37,495 bases of DNA from an uncultured Oscillospiraceae bacterium (GCA_910579725.1 CAJTUD010000025.1:1-37495); one strand, 5' to 3'; shown: positions 7,952 to 16,538, numbered from the stretch's first letter. The notes: generated by a model not told the origin, from the sequence alone. A program made the numbers and translations.

Positions 7952-9539
7952 TCATGCAGCCCGCGCGTTTAGCAGATTTTCCGCAATTTTCTCCTGTGTC
8001 AGTTCACTGGTACGAAGAATCTCCGTACAAAACGGCTCCAGGCTGAAGGAAAATCCTACGGCGTCTTGATCCAGCAGCACACCCGTAATGGAAAAGCCGC
8101 GCCGGGCCTGTTCTTCCTTCAGGTGGTCCAGGAAATCCTTTCCCAGCGCGCAGGCGCCGTCTGTGACGAACACCATGTCGGCGTTCTCAAAGCCTTCCTC
8201 TTCCATCAGCCGGAGGGCCTCCTGAAGCGGCGTTTTGTAATCGGTTGCCGTCCAGAAAGGTCTCGGCGGCTTTCAGCACATCCTCCCGGTCAAACTCTCC
8301 CGGAAGGAAAAGGTCAGTCTGAAAGCGCCCGGTACTTGAGAAGTGGATCATGGCAAAACGTCTTTTCCCCTGAATGGCAATATCCAGCAGGGCCAGCGCC
8401 ACCGCCTTGCACCATGGGGCTGCTTCCTCGGCGGAGCCGGATTCGTCCAGCATACAGATGATGTCGCCGCTGCCCTTGCAGATCGGCTCCCGGCGCTGGT
8501 ACTGTTTCAACCCCTTGCGCTGGAGCTTTCGCAAAAAAAGCGGTAAGGTCTCCGGCGCGGCCAGCATCGCGAACTCCGAGCCAAGCGCCCGGTTGATGTC
8601 GCCGCCCAGTTCTACGCTGTACTTTTCGCCCCGGCCATAGGCATAGCCGCTTTTGCGCTTGCCCTGGATCAGTTCCTTCAACCGGCCAAGATAGCGGGCG
8701 GTCTCCATCAGGACTTTGTTCCGACATACCAGCTTAATCAGCTCCCGGTCGGCCTCCATCTTTTTGGGGTCGCCGCTGTCCGGGCCATCGCCCCAGGCCA
8801 TGAGCGCGGAAGCGGCGCTTTCCGCTCTCTGCGCCGCCGCTTTTCCTGCCTGGGCAATGAGGGCGGCGATGCCGTCCTTGTTTTTGAGAGCGTTGTTCTG
8901 CATCATGCGCCCTACGGCCTCGGCCTGATTGACCTGGCTCTGTGCTCGGTTGGCTGCGTTTAACACCTGCTTTTCCAGCTGAGAGTCTGGTCCGGACCGC
9001 TCCAGCTTCTCTAAAAGCTGCCGAAGCTGCTCCATGCTTTTATCCCGCTTGTCCTCCAAACGCTCCAAGGTGTCCAGCGCCTTTTTCCCGCCGCCGGCCT
9101 TCTCCATGAGCGAATCCAGATCCTCGGCCACTTGTGTAATAAACTCCCCGGCGGCCTCATACGCCGGGAGCTGCCGCCCCTCGCAGGCGGCTTTGATGGC
9201 GGGGTAGTCCTCGCCGCGCATCATTTCCTCCAAAATGGGACTGTTGAAGCGCTTTGCCGTCTCCGACAGGGTATCCGCCTCGTTTTTCCTAACGTTCAGG
9301 GAGTAGAAGCTCTGGTAAATATCCCGGCTGAGGGCCGGAAAGGTGGAGAGTTTTTCCCTGCCGGAGGATTCCAGCGCGTCCAAACCGGGATCGTCCCGGC
9401 GCAGATCCTGATATACCATATCCTCCAGCCGGGTGGACTTGAGCACTCTATGCTGTCCGGCGCCCGGACGGGGCGTTTTTGCCGCTGCTGCCAAAGGAGA
9501 CTGCATCACGTCGGCCAGACTTTGAAAGTAAGTACGCAT
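7952..9539 (-). pseudogene. ViaA-like VWA-domain protein, frameshifted
   Basis: A long helical N-terminal region (about 1-345, with a Glu/Lys/Leu-rich segment at 135-215) precedes a von Willebrand A domain. Its MIDAS motif is DESGS (365-369), followed by FAMIHFSS. After residue about 431 (ETFLDG) the frame is lost: near 8243-8249 the reading expected as DGGTDYKTPLQEAL is two bases short. The rest of the domain, including the VFVTDG strand, is encoded to 7952 in another frame. Restored length is about 540 residues, close to ViaA. The start is ATG at 9539 because AAAGGAAAG fits it; an upstream ATG at 9557 is the alternative. The probable partner is the MoxR/RavA-like ATPase at 11708-13060 in the same operon. 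A sequencing error is possible. Confidence 0.78.
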
Positions 9540-9573
9540 TGTTTTCTTTCCTTTCATTTCGCGGGCAGAGCGG

Positions 9574-9762
9574 TTACTTCATGACCCGCGCAAGTTCGCC
9601 CCGGAACCGCTCGGCGGCGGCCCGGATCTTCCGCAGCTCCCGCTCCTCCGTTTTGGAGCGGACGCCATCATCCTCCAGCGCCGCCAGCTCACACGCCTGG
9701 GAAAAGGCGGCGATTACCGAGATCATGTTCCTGCACTGCGCTTTCATATACCGGTTTTCCAT
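9574..9762 (-). CDS. Small helical protein of unknown function
   Basis: The 62 residues are Ala/Glu/Arg-rich and probably helical throughout (for example KTEERELRKIRAAAERFR). GGGAGGTG lies just upstream of the ATG, and the gene ends about 35 bp before the VWA gene start, so the two are likely co-translated. I recognise no family. The spacing and RBS support a real gene. Confidence 0.6.
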   Translation of the reverse strand: MENRYMKAQCRNMISVIAAFSQACELAALEDDGVRSKTEERELRKIRAAAERFRGELARVMK

Positions 9763-9847
9763 TTTGCACCTCCCATTTGGTTAAAAGTATTTTTGTTTTT
9801 TTCAGTCTGTCATCGTCCCGTCCACACTTACGGGCAGAGCGATACGG

Positions 9848-9880
9848 CGGGGGGGGGAAGCGGACCGCACCGCCTCCCCC
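9848..9880. other. G9 tract within a GC hairpin
   Basis: A run of nine G (9849-9857) can pair with CCTCCCCCGC at about 9872-9881, forming a GC-rich hairpin in the 134-bp gap between ssb and the 62-residue gene. There is no adjacent T tract on the minus strand, so it is a poor terminator. It could be an mRNA processing or stability element, and it is prone to length error. Confidence 0.3.
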
Positions 9881-9896
9881 GCACATTCTCCGGCCT

Positions 9897-10343
9897 TTAG
9901 AAATCCGGCGCAAAATCTCCGGGCACGCCGCCGGGCATGGAGCCTTGGTATTCACCGTTTGGCTCAAAGTCCATATTGGAATAGTCATACGCATCTTTGG
10001 CCTGGGTCCCATCGCCGCTGGTATTGGGCTTGCTGTCGCCAAAATAAGCGTTGTCTGCCACCAGTTCAACAGCAGTACGCTTGTTGCCCTCCTTGTCCTT
10101 CCACTCGCGGGCCTGCATCCGGCCAACCACCACAATCATGCGGCCCTTGGTGAAATACTTGCAGATGAACTCCGCAGTGCCGCGCCACGCGACCACATCA
10201 AAGAAATCCGTTTCCTTCTGCTCGCCCTTTCCGTAGTCCCGGTCCACTGCAATGCGGATCGAACAGACAGAAATCTCACTCTGGGTTTTCCGCAGTTCGG
10301 GATCAGCGCACAGCCGCCCCATCATAATCGCCTGGTTCAACAT
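9897..10343 (-). CDS. ssb: Single-stranded DNA-binding protein
   Basis: The 148 residues begin MLNQAIMMGRLCADPELR with an OB fold to about residue 105 (ETDFFDVVAWRGTAEFICKYFTKG, then GRMQAREWKDKEGNKRTAVEL). A Gly/Pro/Asp-rich tail ends DFAPDF. That end resembles the acidic tip that recruits partner proteins, though it lacks the classical DDDIPF. SSB coats single strands during element replication and transfer. GGAGGAAAA precedes the ATG. It belongs to the long minus-strand operon with the helicase and clamp. Confidence 0.95.
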   Translation of the reverse strand: MLNQAIMMGRLCADPELRKTQSEISVCSIRIAVDRDYGKGEQKETDFFDVVAWRGTAEFICKYFTKGRMIVVVGRMQAREWKDKEGNKRTAVELVADNAYFGDSKPNTSGDGTQAKDAYDYSNMDFEPNGEYQGSMPGGVPGDFAPDF

Positions 10344-10373
10344 AAGATTTTCCTCCTTTTTTCCTGAACGCCG

Positions 10374-10529
10374 TTATTCGGCGTCATTGTCCGTTCCTTC
10401 GTCGTCATCGTCCTTTTGGGGATTCCAGTGATAATCACACTCCGGGTTTTCGCACCGCCCGTTCCACATGACCGATCCGCACTCGGGGCAGATCTCTGCA
10501 TGGTACGGGCCTCCGCCGATGTAACTCAT
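10374..10529 (-). CDS. Small zinc-ribbon-like acidic protein
   Basis: The 51-residue protein carries CPECG and CENPEC, giving a Cx2C...Cx4C pattern that can hold one zinc ion, and an acidic tail (KDDDDEGTDNDAE). The start is ATG at 10529, preceded by AAGGAGG; a longer frame upstream lacks such a site and overlaps the next gene. Function is unknown; a nucleic-acid or protein adaptor role is possible. Confidence 0.65.
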   Translation of the reverse strand: MSYIGGGPYHAEICPECGSVMWNGRCENPECDYHWNPQKDDDDEGTDNDAE

Positions 10530-10540
10530 AGTTCCTCCTT

Positions 10541-11125
10541 CTAAACAGCGGGTTTGATCCCCAAAGCCTTCCTGCCAATATGGACGGCAATAGGATTCCA
10601 AAACGGGTCCAGAAAGGACTGCTCCAACCGCTCCATATTCTGACAGCGTAAGTCCCTCCTGGTGAGCTTCCAGCACCACTCCGTATGCTCGGTCACTGAA
10701 ATCTCCTTTTTCCTTTCGCCAAGGGCAAAGACGATGGTTTTCCGCTCATTGTCCATACGAAAGAAAATGTCATAGTAGGGATTGGATTTGTCCTGAACAT
10801 GCGTATAGGTGTCGGCCGCCAGCGTTGCCGGAAACCGCTGGGATCGGTTGATGCTGTCCTTCCAGACGTACAGCCTGGGCGTCAGCAGCAAATGATCGTC
10901 AAAGCCCGGAATTGCGGGGAACACCTGAAACGCGGAGCGTTCGATCTGTTCCAATACCTGCGCTCTGGTAAAATACCGGGAACGATTTAAGCACAGACCC
11001 TTCAGGAAATCCTCATGCTCATTGACCGCAAGGCCCGCCAAAAACATGGCGTCCTCCGGCGTGTTCTCCACAGCGGCTAAAAGCTGGCGGCGTGTAACCG
11101 GAGTTGCCGTTTTCTTCCTTGACAT
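10541..11125 (-). CDS. Hypothetical protein (194 aa)
   Basis: AGGAGAAA precedes the ATG and the gene is packed between its neighbours, 12 bp upstream of the zinc-ribbon gene and 17 bp downstream of the sigma-like gene. The N-terminus (TPVTRRQLLAAVENTPEDA) is helical; the middle is mixed alpha/beta (FPAIPGFDDHLLLTPRLYVW, then YYDIFFRMDNERKTIVFALG). I see no signal peptide, membrane segment or known motif, and do not recognise the family. Confidence 0.7.
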   Translation of the reverse strand: MSRKKTATPVTRRQLLAAVENTPEDAMFLAGLAVNEHEDFLKGLCLNRSRYFTRAQVLEQIERSAFQVFPAIPGFDDHLLLTPRLYVWKDSINRSQRFPATLAADTYTHVQDKSNPYYDIFFRMDNERKTIVFALGERKKEISVTEHTEWCWKLTRRDLRCQNMERLEQSFLDPFWNPIAVHIGRKALGIKPAV

Positions 11126-11141
11126 AGGTTTCTCCTATCTA

Positions 11142-11678
11142 TCAGGCCGCCATAGCGGTATTTTCCAGCTGGAACATGAGGATACGGCATCTGGCCTTCT
11201 CCATCTCCGCCTCCACATCCGCACAGGCGATCCCGCAGATGCAGGCGATCTCCTGATCTTTATAGCCATCAGCCCGGAGCGAGGCAATGCGGCGCTGGGC
11301 CGGCGTAATCTTACGGGCCAGCCGCTCAAAATCAATCACGTTCTCCAGCGACTCTGTAACAGTATCCCGAAGCTCGCCGGCGTCCCGGTCTTCATCGAAC
11401 AGGCAGACCTCGCCCTTGCGCTTGGCCCGGTTCCAATATTCCTTGGAGTGGTGAATGTCGCAGCTCATAGCCCGGCGCGCGATGGTGGAAAACTGATACT
11501 GCTGCAACTCCGGACGGGCCAGATATTTCCGCACCGCGCGAAGGTAGCCAAACACAGCAATGTCGTAAAACTCATCTACCGGCAGCTTATGAAAGCGCAG
11601 GTAGCGCAAAAGCACATCATGATGCTTCTCCGCGAAAGCGGATTCCTCCGACGTCAACGGCAATGTATAATCCAACAT
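11142..11678 (-). CDS. Sigma-70-like factor (regions 2 and 4)
   Basis: The 178 residues show a region 2-like part (about 15-85: EFYDIAVFGYLRAVRKYL, then FSTIARRAMSCDIHHSKEYW) and a region 4-like HTH (about 125-170: ITPAQRRIASLRADGYKDQE). It is therefore likely to direct RNA polymerase to element promoters. The start is ATG at 11678, 9 nt after GAGGAGG; longer in-frame extensions lack an RBS and overlap the ATPase gene. It lies 29 bp downstream of the MoxR-like gene. Confidence 0.75.
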   Translation of the reverse strand: MLDYTLPLTSEESAFAEKHHDVLLRYLRFHKLPVDEFYDIAVFGYLRAVRKYLARPELQQYQFSTIARRAMSCDIHHSKEYWNRAKRKGEVCLFDEDRDAGELRDTVTESLENVIDFERLARKITPAQRRIASLRADGYKDQEIACICGIACADVEAEMEKARCRILMFQLENTAMAA

Positions 11679-11707
11679 TTCAGATAACCTCCTCGTTTTT
11701 ATCGTTG

Positions 11708-13060
11708 TCAGCCTGCTTTCAGGTCGTGAAGTTCGGACAGCGGCACATAGGAAAAGTGAATGGCATCGCAAGCCGCCTGGCTCTGCTTTTCCATCTCATT
11801 GAGGCAGTCCTGGATTTTCTGCCGCTCCCCGTCATTCTGCGCTGCGGCGTTCATTTGGGCGATCTGTTCATAAAGCCGCAGGTATTCGTCCCGCAGCTTC
11901 CCGATCCGGCGGGCGGCGGGCGCGTCTACGGACTGATTGAAGTCCTCATAGCTCTCCAGAGCGGAGGCGAGGATACCGTCCAGACGGTCCTTCAGGGGAT
12001 CGTTGCACATCCGTTCCAGTGTGCCTTGGATCACAGCCCGCTCCTCCGGCGCCGTCCACAGGTAATGGCGCAGGATGGTGAGGTCGGAGGATTCTACCGT
12101 ATCCCGTCCCTCCAGCCACGCCTTGGCTTGGGCGATGGGCGCGTAACTGAAATACTTGCGGTCCGAGATATGGACGCCCTTACCGCGCAGCTCACACAGC
12201 ACATCGTCCATCAGTTCGTTTACACTGTCGGGAACGGCAACACCAGCCACGTCCCGCTGCATTTCTTCCAGTTCGTCCAGCGTAACCAGCGCTGCGGGCA
12301 GGGGCTTTAACTGTCCCTGCCGGGCCTGCTTGCCTTTCAGGACCGACAAGCGGGCAGCCCGGTCTTCGACATACTCCGTCACCACCTTCAGTTCAAACCG
12401 GTCATGGAGCGGCTTGAGGATCTTCTCCTCCGGGTTTGAGAAATTGGGAATCTCATTGGACGCGGAGAAAAAGGAGATGGTGGGGATGTCGATGGTTGTG
12501 CCCTCATTGGTATAGCGGCGCTCGTTGAGGGCAGTGAGAAGGGCATTCAGAATCCCGTCCGACGCCTTGAATATCTCATCCAAAAAGCAGATGTGGCTGT
12601 CGGGAATCTTGCCCCGAATAATCGTCCGGGGCGCGCCGCTGTGGAGTGCGGAGAGGGCCTTTCGGTACTGCTCCATTTCCTCTACCAGCGCGCGAGTATC
12701 CTTGCGGTCCGCAAGGCAGGCGTCCAGCTTCCGCTGCATCGCCTGATAGCGGGAATCCCTCGACAGCACCTCATCCGGCACGCCGCCGGGGATCAGGCTG
12801 GAGAGGTCCAGACGGCCAAACAGCGCTTCTTCATCAGTCTGTTTACTCATGAGCCGCTCAAACTGCCTTGCGCCGGTAATGCCCTTGCGGAACAGGTTGA
12901 CGGCATAGCTCTTGGCCTGCCCGGTATCGCCCAGGATGAAAACATTCTTGCGCGTCAGCAGGGCAATGGCGATGACCTCAATCAAATCATCCCGCTCCGC
13001 CACCTGCGCCCGGACTTCCTCCATTCGGGCGCGCATTTTGGCATTCAAGGTCTGGTTCAT
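11708..13060 (-). CDS. MoxR/RavA-type AAA+ ATPase
   Basis: The 450 residues include Walker A GDTGQAKS (44-51), Walker B ICFLDE (157-162), sensor-1-like FSASNE (198-203) and an arginine-finger-like LHDRF (218-222). MoxR-family ATPases act as chaperones working with a VWA protein. RavA pairs with ViaA, and a ViaA-like gene lies downstream in this operon. Unusual is a charged, coiled-coil-like insertion at about 98-142 between the N-terminal loop and Walker B. The C-terminal region (about 330-450) is helical and probably the partner-binding part. GAAAGGAAGG precedes the ATG. Confidence 0.88.
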   Translation of the reverse strand: MNQTLNAKMRARMEEVRAQVAERDDLIEVIAIALLTRKNVFILGDTGQAKSYAVNLFRKGITGARQFERLMSKQTDEEALFGRLDLSSLIPGGVPDEVLSRDSRYQAMQRKLDACLADRKDTRALVEEMEQYRKALSALHSGAPRTIIRGKIPDSHICFLDEIFKASDGILNALLTALNERRYTNEGTTIDIPTISFFSASNEIPNFSNPEEKILKPLHDRFELKVVTEYVEDRAARLSVLKGKQARQGQLKPLPAALVTLDELEEMQRDVAGVAVPDSVNELMDDVLCELRGKGVHISDRKYFSYAPIAQAKAWLEGRDTVESSDLTILRHYLWTAPEERAVIQGTLERMCNDPLKDRLDGILASALESYEDFNQSVDAPAARRIGKLRDEYLRLYEQIAQMNAAAQNDGERQKIQDCLNEMEKQSQAACDAIHFSYVPLSELHDLKAG

Positions 13061-13105
13061 TGTGAAATCCTTCCTTTCTATATTTTACTGTGCCAGCAGC
13101 ATTTC

Positions 13106-13231
13106 TCAGCGGCAGTAGACCGCCTCTCCATTGACAAGCTTTGCGAAGTGCCGGGCCTGCTGTTCGTCATCTTCAAAGCAGTGACAGCGATAGACCCCGC
13201 GATAGTCCGTAAAATAGACATACCATTTCAT
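13106..13231 (-). CDS. 41-residue small protein
   Basis: A short frame starts at ATG 13231 after TAGGAGAACC and reads MKWYVYFTDYRGVYRCHCFE, ending AVYCR. It fills the gap between the MoxR-like gene and the 175-residue gene on the same strand. It has three Cys and one clustered CHC, is aromatic-rich and has no membrane segment. Function is unknown. The good RBS, fitting spacing and non-repetitive composition support it. Confidence 0.55.
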   Translation of the reverse strand: MKWYVYFTDYRGVYRCHCFEDDEQQARHFAKLVNGEAVYCR

Positions 13232-13264
13232 GACGGTTCTCCTATTTCTTCGCCAGAGCCGCCG

Positions 13265-13792
13265 TCAGGTGATCACCCGGTATTGCAGAGCGAGATCTCC
13301 CCTGAAGCTCCTGTCAAAGATAAGCTCCCGTCCGGTTTCCGGGTCAATTTCCCCGCGCCGGTCCTTAATCAGGTATTCATACCCCCTCCGGCGGCCGTCC
13401 GGTTTTTTCTTTGCGCTCACAAAGGTCCTGAAATAGTTCTTTTGCGCCCAGGCCGTAACATCCGGGTCCTGCGCCACTTTCGCATCCCAGCCATCCAGCG
13501 CCTCCTGCTCATCCTCGGTGGCGGGGCGGCTACCGCTTTTGTAGATGGAGAGAATATCTCCGCTCAGATCAAACAGCGAGGCGTATTCCACGCGCAGCGC
13601 AGACGTCTTTTGCGTTGGATCGCGGAGTCCTTCCGTTGTGGGAATTTCCAGATCGAAGCCATAGCTCCGCACCGCAAGAATCCGCCTGGGTCCGCGCAGC
13701 CATGGGTCAAACTCTGTTTTCCCAAACCGCCAAAACAGCTCCAGCGTGACCGGCCGCTCTTGCGCCAGTTTCTTGAACTCATTCAATGTCAT
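13265..13792 (-). CDS. Hypothetical protein (175 aa)
   Basis: AAAGGAAT precedes the ATG. The sequence starts MTLNEFKKLAQERPVTLELF, is charged with mixed alpha/beta character, and contains GYEYLIKDRRGEIDPETGRE near the end. It has no membrane segment and no cysteine motif. I do not recognise the family. The position between operon neighbours suggests an element accessory function. Confidence 0.65.
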   Translation of the reverse strand: MTLNEFKKLAQERPVTLELFWRFGKTEFDPWLRGPRRILAVRSYGFDLEIPTTEGLRDPTQKTSALRVEYASLFDLSGDILSIYKSGSRPATEDEQEALDGWDAKVAQDPDVTAWAQKNYFRTFVSAKKKPDGRRRGYEYLIKDRRGEIDPETGRELIFDRSFRGDLALQYRVIT

Positions 13793-13819
13793 ACTCGTAT
13801 TCCTTTCCGCATCGTGGCG

Positions 13820-14083
13820 TCACAGTCCGTCAGCAACTTTCCAGCAGAGGTCCAGAATGACTCCGGCAGGAAGCCGCCTGAATTTCTCCCGCTTATCCGG
13901 CGAAAGGGCCTCATACACCTGACAGACGACATTTGCCGTAACAGTGTCCAGCCATATCCAGCCCTCTTCGTGCTCAAAAGGCGTACAGATCTCATACTGC
14001 CCCGGCAGCTTTTCGCAGGGGCGGATCATATGCAGGCCCTTGTCACGCACTGTCTCACAGCACTCCAAAAACGTCATTGTCAT
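13820..14083 (-). CDS. Hypothetical protein (87 aa)
   Basis: The ATG overlaps the stop of the upstream gene in an ATGA, indicating translational coupling. The protein is small, mixed alpha/beta (HEEGWIWLDTVTANVVCQVY, then LSPDKREKFRRLP), with no metal motif pattern. An alternative ATG lies two codons in. Function unknown. Confidence 0.6.
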   Translation of the reverse strand: MTMTFLECCETVRDKGLHMIRPCEKLPGQYEICTPFEHEEGWIWLDTVTANVVCQVYEALSPDKREKFRRLPAGVILDLCWKVADGL

Positions 14084-14571
14084 GCGGAAAACCCCATTTC
14101 TTCCCGCAGGATAGCGAAAGGATTTTCGCCGTCGGGAGAAAAGCTGCCCTGATAATAGCCGCCATGGTAAGAATGGTTTTGCAGGTCACCTCTATCCACG
14201 CCAAGCCCTACCAACCGCAGATGCAGCAGCGGGAAATCATAGGACGCTTTCAGAAATACATTTTCCGGTACGCCGCCAGGGGTATAGAAGCGGTAGTACC
14301 GTTTCCCCAAAAGCCGCTTTACCTGCATATCGACCAGATCATCAGGCACGTCCCAAAAATCACCGCACCACAGATGCCCCGCCGTTCCATATCCCCGGCG
14401 CTGAATAGCCTCCGGCACCGGGAACAGCGCGTGCAGGGAGTAGCGCGGCACGCCGTCTGAAGCGCGGTCCGCCCACGAGGGGCCTTTTCCGCTGCGGAAC
14501 AGCTTGTCAAAGGTGTTGAGACCGGCGGCGTCGCCCGTTACCTGAAGCAGGCACTCCACATAGCCCTTCAT
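14080..14571 (-). CDS. YubB/DUF1281-like protein
   Basis: The 163 residues have a pattern reminiscent of YubB/api92 (DUF1281) proteins from plasmids and phages: WCGDFWDVPDD, then YYRFYTPGGVPENVF, then ASYDFPLLHLRLVGLG. This assignment is by visual resemblance only. The start is ATG at 14571, overlapping the upstream stop codon by one base (TGATG). Family members are common on mobile elements but their function is unknown. Confidence 0.55.
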   Translation of the reverse strand: MKGYVECLLQVTGDAAGLNTFDKLFRSGKGPSWADRASDGVPRYSLHALFPVPEAIQRRGYGTAGHLWCGDFWDVPDDLVDMQVKRLLGKRYYRFYTPGGVPENVFLKASYDFPLLHLRLVGLGVDRGDLQNHSYHGGYYQGSFSPDGENPFAILREEMGFSA

Positions 14572-15644
14572 CAAATCTCACCGCCTTCCGGCAGCGGGAT
14601 CTTTTCGGAGAGCAGCGGGACGCTTTCAATGGTGTAACAGAGATATTCGCCATCTTCGTTGCTCATGGTCCAGCGATAGGTATACTGATTCTTGCTGCCG
14701 GATAAATTCTCCACGCTGCCAGATGTACCATCCGGCGGCAGCAGGTCCTGTTTACGATACTTCTCCACATCCTGCAAAATCATATCCTTCAGAAGAGCCT
14801 GGTAGGAGGAGACGGCCATGCAGTGTGCCTGGACGCCCTTCGCTGTGTCGCTTACCCGTTTGAGTGCAAAAAGCCGCTCTGCGGGTTCCGGCGGATAGGG
14901 CTTTTCAAAATCCCGCCGCTCCACAAACACACTGCCCTGGGCCAAACGCTCCGGCAAGAGGGCGCTCCATTCGTCCATCGAATAGAGCTTATCGCCAGGT
15001 ATCGCCTTCAAACGGCAGAGGCGTCCGTTATCCATCTTCGCCAGCCCGCAATAGGAGTTCTGGCCAGACTGAAAAGAGACGCTGGTGACTTTCATCTCCT
15101 GGAACGGACGGATGGTAATATACCCTATCTTTCCGGTTTCGCCCATGGGAAACGCGGCCGTATTGCATTCGTGCTTGAAGCGGACCACAGACCCAACAGG
15201 CCAGCCCCCTTCGTCAAACAGGGACCGGCGGCCCTGATAGCCGGAAAACCACATGGCAATGTCGTGGGATTCCGCCGGAAGAAACTTCTTCAGCAGCAGC
15301 ACCCAATCAAGGTCGCTGCGTTCGTCCTGCAACTGATACCAGGCCATCCGGTCATTGGCGGCCGGATACTCTCCCGGATCGCCACGCATGGCGTAGGGAC
15401 GCCATGTTTTGAGCTGCTGAAAGAGGAAGTAGTAGATCTCACCCAGCTGGAAGCAGTTGGGGACCGGCATAGCCGCCCAGATTTCGCCGCCGCAGCACAT
15501 GCAGCGGCCCTTCAGAATGAGGGAGCGGTGTTCCCCCTCCTCCTCGTATGCCCAGCCATAGGGCAGGAAATAGCGCGTACAGTGGTCGCGCACATCGCGG
15601 TAGTCCCCGCTGTGACGCGCCGGGCAGGTGCATAGATCACGCAT
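14571..15644 (-). CDS. CxC/CxxC family protein A (divergent)
   Basis: The 357 residues begin with the shared module: CTC (C5, C7), RYFLPYGW at about 24-31, then GRCMCCGG with C48 and C51. This resembles the N-termini of the three related genes upstream in the operon. A weaker shared block lies near LLLKKFLPAESHD. The C-terminal half (beta-rich, VGSVVRFKHECNTAAFPMG, then ERLFALKRVS) differs from the other members and may be a separate domain. The start is ATG at 15644 after GAGGAGGAA; the longer frame upstream overlaps gene B in a different frame. It overlaps gene B by 8 nt. Function unknown; zinc binding is inferred from the cysteines. Confidence 0.7.
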   Translation of the reverse strand: MRDLCTCPARHSGDYRDVRDHCTRYFLPYGWAYEEEGEHRSLILKGRCMCCGGEIWAAMPVPNCFQLGEIYYFLFQQLKTWRPYAMRGDPGEYPAANDRMAWYQLQDERSDLDWVLLLKKFLPAESHDIAMWFSGYQGRRSLFDEGGWPVGSVVRFKHECNTAAFPMGETGKIGYITIRPFQEMKVTSVSFQSGQNSYCGLAKMDNGRLCRLKAIPGDKLYSMDEWSALLPERLAQGSVFVERRDFEKPYPPEPAERLFALKRVSDTAKGVQAHCMAVSSYQALLKDMILQDVEKYRKQDLLPPDGTSGSVENLSGSKNQYTYRWTMSNEDGEYLCYTIESVPLLSEKIPLPEGGEI

Positions 15645-16536
15645 GGTTGGATTCCTCCTCCTTCGTTTCCTGTTCAAGCTGCCGCCGGTACTCCAGCTCC
15701 AACGCCTTTTCCGGCGTATAGCGGTGGAGATTTCCATTGACATACTTGTTCTCATAGTGCAGCAGCACGCCGCACAGCTCGCCCATGATTTTGGCGGCCT
15801 CCGCATCCCGTCTCAGGGTTTTCAGCGTGCCCACATGGAGCTTGGACCTGCCGGATTCATCAAACTTTCCCATCAGGTAACAGTCGATGTAAATTCCTTC
15901 ACAGCCGTAATTGACACAGGGCTGGAAGTCGAACTCATACGCGGTCAGCTTTACCTTCTCGCGGACGCTCTCCTCATGCTCGCAGGGCAAAATATAATCC
16001 AGAATGGCCTCGGCTTTTCCAAACTCGCCGGCTTCCTTTGCCATGCGGATCACGCTGCTGAACAGACTCCCGCCGGTATCCCGCAGAACCTCGGTGTGCT
16101 TTTGCGGCGGAAAAGTCTTTTCCAGCCAGAGCCTGGCCGCCTCCCGGTCGTAGTCATGGAACAGCTCCAAAAACTTCGTACTGCGCCGGAACTGGGACGT
16201 CTTATCCCGGCGGCGGTAAAACGCGCTGCGCTCCTCGCAGGGGCCATGGCAGCCGATGTGCTCCAAGATCGCATCATAGGGATGGGCACTCCACATGGCA
16301 TCATAGATGGCCTGGAACAGCGCGTCCCCGGAAAGGCCCTCCGGGAGCGGGATCATTTCATTCAGATCCCCGTAGCAATCCTTACAGCGCCCCTTCAGAT
16401 GGATGGAGCGGCATTCGCTGAGTTTTGAGTACACCAGCTCCCAGCCGTCGGGGACAAAGTGGGTGTTGTAGAAGTTGGCGGCGGCGTTCTCGTTTCCCGC
16501 CAAATGATAGCTGCATTTACAGTAGGAAAATACCAT
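15637..16536 (-). CDS. CxC/CxxC family protein B
   Basis: The 299 residues begin CKC (C6, C8), then NTHFVPDGWELVYSKL and GRCKDC (C51, C54), the family's N-terminal module. A middle block FLELFHDYDREAARLWLEK and a C-terminal block FDFQPCVNYGCEGIYIDCYL with ELCGVLLHYENKYVNGNLHR match protein C closely. The start is ATG at 16536, 8 nt after GAGGAG; it begins 2 nt after the stop of gene C. The cysteine pattern suggests a single zinc site. Function unknown. Confidence 0.75.
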   Translation of the reverse strand: MVFSYCKCSYHLAGNENAAANFYNTHFVPDGWELVYSKLSECRSIHLKGRCKDCYGDLNEMIPLPEGLSGDALFQAIYDAMWSAHPYDAILEHIGCHGPCEERSAFYRRRDKTSQFRRSTKFLELFHDYDREAARLWLEKTFPPQKHTEVLRDTGGSLFSSVIRMAKEAGEFGKAEAILDYILPCEHEESVREKVKLTAYEFDFQPCVNYGCEGIYIDCYLMGKFDESGRSKLHVGTLKTLRRDAEAAKIMGELCGVLLHYENKYVNGNLHRYTPEKALELEYRRQLEQETKEEESNHA

Positions 16537-16538
16537 TG

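Noticed and set aside
8240..8250. Programmed frameshift in the VWA gene
   Set aside because: No slippery heptamer or stimulatory structure is visible at the junction; a mutation or read error is simpler.
12593..14152. 519-codon plus-strand frame across the RavA-like and neighbouring genes
   Set aside because: It crosses several well-supported minus-strand genes with RBSs and shows no recognisable domain.
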